Under the pieces are notes generated by a model. The model saw only the letters and a program-made list of their open reading frames with translations, did no database searches and had not been told where the DNA came from. DNA of 31,505 nt from CBDUQP01 sp965369385 (GTDB lineage: Bacteria > Planctomycetota > Phycisphaerae > SM23-33), in NCBI GenBank assembly GCA_965369385.1, contig CBDUQP010000022.1, forward strand, positions 1 through 31,505. Reading direction: 5' to 3'. This document shows positions 26,389 to 31,505 of the stretch, in pieces (position 1 is the stretch's first letter; each line of letters begins with the position of its first letter). The translations under genes and the position numbers were made by a program.

Positions 26389-28141
26389 TACCGAAAACCT
26401 TGGGTTTCTTGAGTTCGGTAACGATCTCGATAGCCGTCGACACCGCATCGGCGACATCGATCATCTCGGCCTTGTCATCGGTGCGACGCTTGATTTCGAC
26501 CTGGCCTTCCTTAAGCCCGCGCTCGCCAACGACTATCCGCAGCGGAATCCCGATGAGATCGGAGTCCTTGAACTTCACTCCCGGCCGCGCGTCACGGTCA
26601 TCCAGCAGAACATCCACACCGGCGGCGAGAAGCTCGTTGTATATGCGGTCGGCCTGCTGCTGAACTTCGGGCTTATCATTATTTAGCGGTACTACCTCGG
26701 CCTCGAACGGAGCGATGGCGGCAGGCAGAATGCAGCCGTCCTTGTCATTGCCAAGCTCAATAGCCGATGCGAGTATTCTATTGATGCCGATACCGTAGCA
26801 CCCCATCACACACGGGCATTCCTTGCCGTCTTCGTCCAGCACCGTCGCATTAAGCTTCTTGCTGTACTTGGTGCCGAGCTTGAATACCTGGCCAACTTCG
26901 ATCCCGCGGCGGAACAGCAACTGCTGTCCATTGAGAGTATCGCCTTCGACCGCGTTGCGAATGTCCTCGACGATGGTCTTATCGCCATCCAGCGGAAAAT
27001 CGCGGCCGGGCACGACGTTCTTCACGTGACAATCGGTCTTGTTCGCACCGCTGGTGCCCTTCACCATGATGGCAACCGAATGATCCACAAAAACGCGGCT
27101 CACGCGATCCGCCAGACCGATCGGGCCGGCAAAACCGACCGCTGCGCCGGTGGCCGCTTCAACGGTCTTCTCATCTGCCGGCTCAATATGCTTGCCGCCG
27201 ACGGCCTGTGTGAGTTTCTCCGGGTTCAGCTCATGATCGCCGCGCACGAGGCAGGCAATCACATCGTCGCCGGCCATGTAGATGAGCGTCTTGATCATGT
27301 TGTGCGGCTTGGTGCTCATGAACTTGCACACCGCTTCAATCGTGCCTACGCCAGGCGTGGGCACCTCTACCACATCGCGAACTTCCTGACGCTTCGCCGC
27401 AAGTGAATCATCGGCCGCCGGTGCATCTACGGGCGCCTTTTCGATATTGGCTGCGTAACTGCCATCTTTCAGGTACACGATCACGTCTTCACCGTTATCA
27501 CAAGGCACGGTGAACTGGTCCGACCCGCTGCCGCCCATCTCACCCGACTCGGCTTCGACCACGACATACTCCACGCCGCAACGCTCGAAAATCCTGCAGT
27601 AAGTTTCGTACATCTTGCGATACTCGATATCGAGATCTTCGGCGTTCAGATGGAAGCTGTAGGAATCCTTCATGATGAACTCACGGCTTCTGAGCACGCC
27701 AAATCGCGGCCGAAATTCGTCGCGGACCTTCGTGTTGATCTGGTACAGATTCACCGGAAGCTGCTTGTACGAATGCAGCTCGCCCGCAGCCAGGTGCGTG
27801 ACCACCTCTTCGGCTGTGGGAGCTAGAACGTTCTGGCGTCCGTGGCGATCTGTGAAACGCGGCAGAGTCTCGCCGTAAGCAACATCGCGGCCGGTTTGCT
27901 CCCAGAGCTCAATCGGCTGGAGGATCGGCATCATAATCTCTTGAGCGCCGGCTGCGTCCATCTCCTGTCGCACGATCTCCATAATCTTGCGGATGCTCCG
28001 CCAGCCAAGCGGCAGGTACGTGTACGTCCCGCTGGCGAGCTTGCGGATGTATCCGGCCCGGAGCATGAGCTGGTGTGAGGGAATCTCGGCTTCTGCGGGC
28101 ACTTCCTTGATGGTCGGTATGAGCAGCTTGCTGTATCGCAT
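26378..28141 (-). CDS. proS: prolyl-tRNA synthetase
   Basis: A 587-residue bacterial-type class II synthetase that charges tRNA-Pro. It begins MRYSKLLIPTIKEVPAEAEI, followed by motif 1 and GYIRKLASGTYTYLPLGWRS. Motif 2 includes FRPRFGVLRSREFIMKDSYS, and motif 3 is near GCYGIGINRILAS. An intact YbaK-like editing insertion lies between (FMSTKPHNMIKTLIYMAGDD ... TSGANKTDCHVKNVVPGRDF), so mischarged Ala-tRNA-Pro can be cleared. The C-terminal anticodon-binding domain is present (PLNNDKPEVQQQADRIYNEL). The ATG at 28141 is chosen over an upstream frame extension (to 28207) because family members start here. The next gene, an acyltransferase, overlaps its end. Confidence 0.96.
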   Translation of the reverse strand: MRYSKLLIPTIKEVPAEAEIPSHQLMLRAGYIRKLASGTYTYLPLGWRSIRKIMEIVRQEMDAAGAQEIMMPILQPIELWEQTGRDVAYGETLPRFTDRHGRQNVLAPTAEEVVTHLAAGELHSYKQLPVNLYQINTKVRDEFRPRFGVLRSREFIMKDSYSFHLNAEDLDIEYRKMYETYCRIFERCGVEYVVVEAESGEMGGSGSDQFTVPCDNGEDVIVYLKDGSYAANIEKAPVDAPAADDSLAAKRQEVRDVVEVPTPGVGTIEAVCKFMSTKPHNMIKTLIYMAGDDVIACLVRGDHELNPEKLTQAVGGKHIEPADEKTVEAATGAAVGFAGPIGLADRVSRVFVDHSVAIMVKGTSGANKTDCHVKNVVPGRDFPLDGDKTIVEDIRNAVEGDTLNGQQLLFRRGIEVGQVFKLGTKYSKKLNATVLDEDGKECPCVMGCYGIGINRILASAIELGNDKDGCILPAAIAPFEAEVVPLNNDKPEVQQQADRIYNELLAAGVDVLLDDRDARPGVKFKDSDLIGIPLRIVVGERGLKEGQVEIKRRTDDKAEMIDVADAVSTAIEIVTELKKPKVFGSGR

Positions 28142-28339
28142 TATTATCTTTCTTACTGGGCGTTGCACTCGCCGAAAGCCCGCAGCGGACCAATCCGCCC
28201 GGAGCAATCAGAGTGCCTGTGGCAAAGGTCCGCTTATACCCGCAAAACCCAGCAGTTTCAAGCTAACACATCCAGTAGACCCCCATCCGGCGCCAACGAG
28301 CCAGATGGGCATGCGATTGCTCATTTTCCGGGTCTGTAC

Positions 28340-28367
28340 TTGCATTTGGGGCTGACTGCGGTAGAAT
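28340..28367 (+). promoter_or_regulatory. possible promoter of the GH95 gene
   Basis: TTGCAT (28340-28345), a 16-nt spacer and TAGAAT (28362-28367) lie about 58 nt before the ATG at 28426, in the divergent gap with proS. Confidence 0.4.
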
Positions 28368-28425
28368 GCCGCGCTCCGGGCAGTTGTCGGCATGATGTTG
28401 GAAAACTAATTGAAGGCGACCATAC

Positions 28426-30756
28426 ATGCTGGCTTCATTCAACCAACCCACCGATGACTGGGTCGAAGGACTTCCCCTCGGCAACGGTATCTCCGCCGCC
28501 ATGCTTTATGGACTTCCAGGCAAACTCATCTGCGCACTCAACCACGTGGACTTCTGGCGGGATAACCTCGGAACGATCGACCGCGACTACAGCAGCTTCG
28601 TGCGCGAATCGCAACAGATGATGCTGCGAGGCGACTGCGAGCAGGCAAACCGCAATTACGCCGAGAACATGACCATGGAGGTTATGCCGCGGAATGATCG
28701 CCCGTTCGACAGCTACAACGGGTATACGAACTCATTTCAGCCACTCGGCGATATCGTGATCGAACTCGACGGCTGCGACGCTGCGAGCGACTACCGGCGA
28801 TGCCTTGACCTGGAAAACGGTATCGCGACGACCACATTCCGCGTATCCGACAACACGATCCGCCAGGAATGCTTCATTCCGGCAGGTGAAGATGTGATCG
28901 TCTTCAAAATGTCAGCCACGCGGCCGGTAAGCGGGAAGATCACATTCGTGCGAGCCGATCAGGACGAATACACCTGGACCGCGGCCGCAGGTGACGAACA
29001 AATCGCAATCGACGGCAAATTCGACGAAGGTGTGGTATCAGCCTTGCGAGCCGATGCCACTGTAGTCGGCCCGCAAGCAAGTTGCGCCAAACATGATTCG
29101 ACTTCGCTGAGAATCGAAAACGCAACCGAACTCACATTGCTTATCACGGTGGAAGCGGGCAAGGGCCCGCACGATGCGGCATCACTGTGCGACGAGAAAA
29201 TGCGCGCCGCCACCGGCCGGGGTTTCGCTGAAATCCGCGCCGCACACTGCAAAGAACACAGCAGCATGTTCAACCGCGTGAACCTGGATCTGGCAGACGG
29301 CAAGCCTCGCGGCCGCACCGAGACGCCTGCCCTTGTCACAGAGGCATCTGATGGCCACGGAGCCAATGAATACTTCGAGCAGGTATTCCAGATGGGGCGT
29401 TATCTGATTATGGCGTGCAACCGGGCAGGCAGGCGGCCGGCCAACCTGCAAGGCATCTGGAATAACCACTTCGAGCCGGAGTGGGATGCCGACTGGCACT
29501 TGGACGAGAACATCCAGATGAACCAGTGGCTGTGCAACCCCACCAACCTCGACGAATGCAACGACGCGCTGTTCCGGCAGATGGAATCGTTCGTGGAAGT
29601 CGGCAGGATGCTCGCGAAGAACATCGCAGGCGCTGATGGCATTCTGTTCTATACCGTTTGCGGCGGAGATGGAATGATGTGGACCGGGCAGGGGCCGATG
29701 TGGTCTGGGGCGGCCGCGTGGATCGCCCAGCACTTCTGGACACACTACGAATTCACGCTCGACCGCGATTTCCTAGCCAACCACGCCTACCCGTTCATAA
29801 AGCAAGTGGGACTGTTCTACAGAGACTTCCTCGTTAAGAACGCAGACGGCTATTATGTGGGCGGCGTGTCACACTCGCCGGAAAACGCCCCGCCAAACGG
29901 GTTCGGCATGAACATCCATGCCACCATGGACACCGCCCTGGTCCGCGAAGTCACCCGCCACCTGCTGGCAGGCGGCAGGGAGCTGGGGATCGATGAAGAA
30001 CTCTGGCCCCTGTGGCAAGACCTGCATGACAACGTGCTGCCATACCCCATCGCCGAAACGGGCGAACTGAAGGAGTGGCCCGAACCGTTTGAAGAGCAAC
30101 CCAAACACAGGCACTTCAGCCATCTTTATCCCCTGTTCCCCGGCGATGAGTTCACCGAGGAATTGACGCCGGATTTGATGAAAGCGGCGGCTGCGGCGAA
30201 CCGGCTTCGCGAAGAAAAGGGCCTGCAAGAATACATGGGGTGGAGTTGTTCGCAGGCAGCGTGTTTCCACGCGCGGCTTGGCAATGGCGATAACGCCCTG
30301 CAACATCTCGGCGGACTGGCGAAGATGTCATTCTGCAACCTGCTGACAGCCGGGGCCGGGCTCACGTGGACATTCAACGTTCCTCGCCTGTTCCAGATAG
30401 AAGCAGCGCTCGGCGCCAGCGCCGCGGTAGCCGAAATGCTCCTGCAAAGTCACCGCGGAATAGTTCGCCTGCTGCCCGCGTTACCTGCCGCCTGGGCCGA
30501 TGGCTGCGTGAAGGGCCTCAAGGCGAGAGGCGCGTTCGAAGTGGACATCACCTGGCAAGACGAGCGGGTTACCCAAGCCGAGATCGCCAGTCTGAAAGGC
30601 GGCGATTGTGAGATATGCTGCTGCACCAAGTGGCGAACCGTTCAGATCACGGATATTGCAAGCGGTATGGACGCCAAGCACATCATAGACCCCGAGTCCG
30701 GAGCAATCCAAATAAGCACTACGCCCAACAGCAGATTCCGCCTCGTATTCGAATGA
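28426..30756 (+). CDS. glycoside hydrolase family 95 (alpha-L-fucosidase type)
   Basis: A 776-residue GH95 enzyme; members are inverting glycosidases that cleave alpha-1,2-L-fucose (some alpha-L-galactose). The N-terminal domain starts FNQPTDDWVEGLPLGNGISA, where family members have W.eAlPlGNGrlGAmv, then NHVDFWRDN. The (alpha/alpha)6 barrel has RPANLQGIWNNHFEPEWDAD and DWHLDENIQMNQW (residues 356-368). At the N-x-N site usually found just before QMN (HxNxNxQMNYW) this protein reads DEN, so one conserved asparagine is an aspartate. No signal peptide is visible, so it should act in the cytoplasm on an imported oligosaccharide. GAAGGCG precedes the ATG. No transporter or regulator is adjacent. 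Confidence 0.88.
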   Translation: MLASFNQPTDDWVEGLPLGNGISAAMLYGLPGKLICALNHVDFWRDNLGTIDRDYSSFVRESQQMMLRGDCEQANRNYAENMTMEVMPRNDRPFDSYNGYTNSFQPLGDIVIELDGCDAASDYRRCLDLENGIATTTFRVSDNTIRQECFIPAGEDVIVFKMSATRPVSGKITFVRADQDEYTWTAAAGDEQIAIDGKFDEGVVSALRADATVVGPQASCAKHDSTSLRIENATELTLLITVEAGKGPHDAASLCDEKMRAATGRGFAEIRAAHCKEHSSMFNRVNLDLADGKPRGRTETPALVTEASDGHGANEYFEQVFQMGRYLIMACNRAGRRPANLQGIWNNHFEPEWDADWHLDENIQMNQWLCNPTNLDECNDALFRQMESFVEVGRMLAKNIAGADGILFYTVCGGDGMMWTGQGPMWSGAAAWIAQHFWTHYEFTLDRDFLANHAYPFIKQVGLFYRDFLVKNADGYYVGGVSHSPENAPPNGFGMNIHATMDTALVREVTRHLLAGGRELGIDEELWPLWQDLHDNVLPYPIAETGELKEWPEPFEEQPKHRHFSHLYPLFPGDEFTEELTPDLMKAAAAANRLREEKGLQEYMGWSCSQAACFHARLGNGDNALQHLGGLAKMSFCNLLTAGAGLTWTFNVPRLFQIEAALGASAAVAEMLLQSHRGIVRLLPALPAAWADGCVKGLKARGAFEVDITWQDERVTQAEIASLKGGDCEICCCTKWRTVQITDIASGMDAKHIIDPESGAIQISTTPNSRFRLVFE

Positions 30757-31064
30757 TAACGCCCATGGGAGTTGGTGTAATTAACTGCGAGTAAATTCTA
30801 ATGATTTGAACGTCGTTACTCTGTAGTGGAAGCCGCAGGCGGCTCGGATTCTGCAAATACTTTGGGATTTTTGCTTTCAGAGGTGTTGCGTAAACCAAAT
30901 TTCCATGATCTGGCGTTCTTGCGGAGGCGTAAGTGTTGTTGTTTCATAAGATTGCAATGCAAACGTGCAAGCTGAAGTTTGGGCCAAAACACGCAACAAA
31001 TGCAACGCTTTTGGAAGTTTGTTGCGTAATTCAGCCACCGAAAATATTTATCGCCAAATTGGCC
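30757..31064. other. gene-free region with short inverted repeats
   Basis: No gene seen. It holds AGCCGC-AG-GCGGCT (30831-30844) and several copies of the heptamer GTTGCGT/ACGCAAC around 30886-31027, which build the hairpin listed separately. Confidence 0.45.
30991..31027. repeat. 10-bp perfect inverted repeat
   Basis: ACGCAACAAA (30991-31000) and TTTGTTGCGT (31018-31027) pair perfectly around a 17-nt loop. It sits 37 nt before copy 2 of the 47-nt dispersed repeat, as an inverted repeat also does at copy 1. Confidence 0.65.
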
Positions 31065-31111
31065 GCATCCAAATCCCCAGCCGTGGTCAGTATGTAGATA
31101 TATGACTGCGC
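31065..31111. repeat. 47-nt dispersed repeat, copy 2
   Basis: Direct copy of 5576-5622 (42 of 47 identical). It begins GCATCCAAATCC and ends ATATATGACTGCGC, in gene-free DNA next to another inverted repeat. Confidence 0.75.
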
Positions 31112-31168
31112 CTTGTCGCGACGACTTGTGACGACAAAGCTATAGGCGAAGACGCAAGCCGTAGGCGA

Positions 31169-31292
31169 AGACGGATCAAAGACGCACTGCCACACACCAC
31201 GTGCCACGCGCAAACAAACCACCAATCACGACTCCCAAAAACCGCCGATTCGCAATTCCGAAGCGTTTAATAGGTAAGGCGTCCCCCGATTC
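31169..31292. repeat. 124-bp direct repeat, copy 1
   Basis: Starts AGACGGATCAAAGACGCACT and ends with the 29-nt block (31264-31292) TTTAATAGGTAAGGCGTCCC-type sequence, which is the end sequence of the 6-8 kb MITE family. Repeated at 31378-31505 with a 4-nt insertion (an extra AAAC) and one substitution. Confidence 0.85.
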
Positions 31293-31341
31293 CTCCCCCG
31301 ATTCCGCCCGATTCCGCGATTCCGTCCTCCGTCCTCCGTCC

Positions 31342-31370
31342 CGTTTAATAGGTAAGGCGTCCCCCGATTC
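31342..31370. repeat. isolated 29-nt end block between the direct repeats
   Basis: A third exact copy of the 29-nt end block (also at 31264-31292 and 31477-31505), joined to its neighbours by short CGATTCC and GTCCTCC micro-repeats (31290-31341). Confidence 0.8.
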
Positions 31371-31377
31371 GTGGGCG

Positions 31378-31505
31378 AGACGGATCAAAGACGCACTGCC
31401 ACACACCACGTGCCACGCGCAAACAAACAAACCACCAATCACGACTCCCCAAAACCGCCGATTCGCAATTCCGAAGCGTTTAATAGGTAAGGCGTCCCCC
31501 GATTC
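31378..31505. repeat. 128-bp direct repeat, copy 2 (reaches window edge)
   Basis: Second copy of 31169-31292, nearly identical; it ends exactly at the window edge, so the array may continue beyond it. Confidence 0.85.

Noticed and set aside
31169..31505. possible CRISPR array
   Set aside because: Units are ~125 bp with near-identical interiors and irregular spacing; there are no short constant repeats with unique spacers and no cas genes.

Overview
The window looks like a chromosome segment from an anaerobic planctomycete, most likely the Phycisphaerae side. This is inferred from a PEP-CTERM sorting tail (VPEPTTMLLLGFGG...RRRK), a two-ASKHA 2-hydroxyacyl-CoA dehydratase activase, a GH95 fucosidase, pyruvate phosphate dikinase, outer-membrane-type acyltransferase and PBP4 genes, single scattered housekeeping genes rather than long operons, and many short palindromic elements. 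No rRNA, tRNA or CRISPR array was seen.

Layout. 1-5.3 kb: a small Cys-rich protein and a TrpB2-type tryptophan synthase beta chain (minus strand), then pyruvate phosphate dikinase (plus) with its own promoter, a strong terminator and an unusual Lys/Ala tail. 5.4-9.4 kb is an accessory island: a two-TM protein, an IS3 transposase remnant, two copies of a ~138-bp MITE-like element, a 45-nt inverted repeat flanking two AT-rich genes for unknown membrane or secreted proteins, a frameshifted GspG-like gene and an internally deleted VOC-fold gene. 9.5-12.4 kb: a TetR regulator, then a promoter-driven overlapping pair (YwgA/Panacea-like protein plus HD phosphohydrolase) that resembles a toxin-antitoxin or nucleotide-hydrolase defence module. 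12.6-17 kb: CNNM/CorC-family membrane protein, TadA, a perfect-TIR 152-bp MITE, and a short PheT lacking the usual tRNA-binding domain. 17.5-20.7 kb: the 1059-residue activase. 20.9-23.2 kb: a PEP-CTERM protein and a divergent AraC regulator, bracketed by inverted copies of a palindromic repeat. 23.3-28.1 kb: PBP4-type DD-carboxypeptidase, a PilZ protein, and an overlapping acyltransferase-ProS pair. 28.4-30.8 kb: GH95 glycosidase. 30.8-31.5 kb: a repeat field with long direct repeats carrying the same end sequence as the 6-8 kb MITEs.

How it fits together. Most genes are independent housekeeping units (ProS, PheT and TadA for translation; PPDK and TrpB2 for metabolism; PBP4, acyltransferase and PilZ for the envelope). 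The unusual content is the repeat ecology: at least three short-element families share a GGGGAC-type start, and one forms a nested, nearly symmetric frame around two orphan genes. The best candidates for an undescribed system are that framed two-gene cassette (6.3-8.6 kb) and the YwgA/Panacea-HD pair (10.4-12.4 kb). Both are inferences from sequence reading alone.
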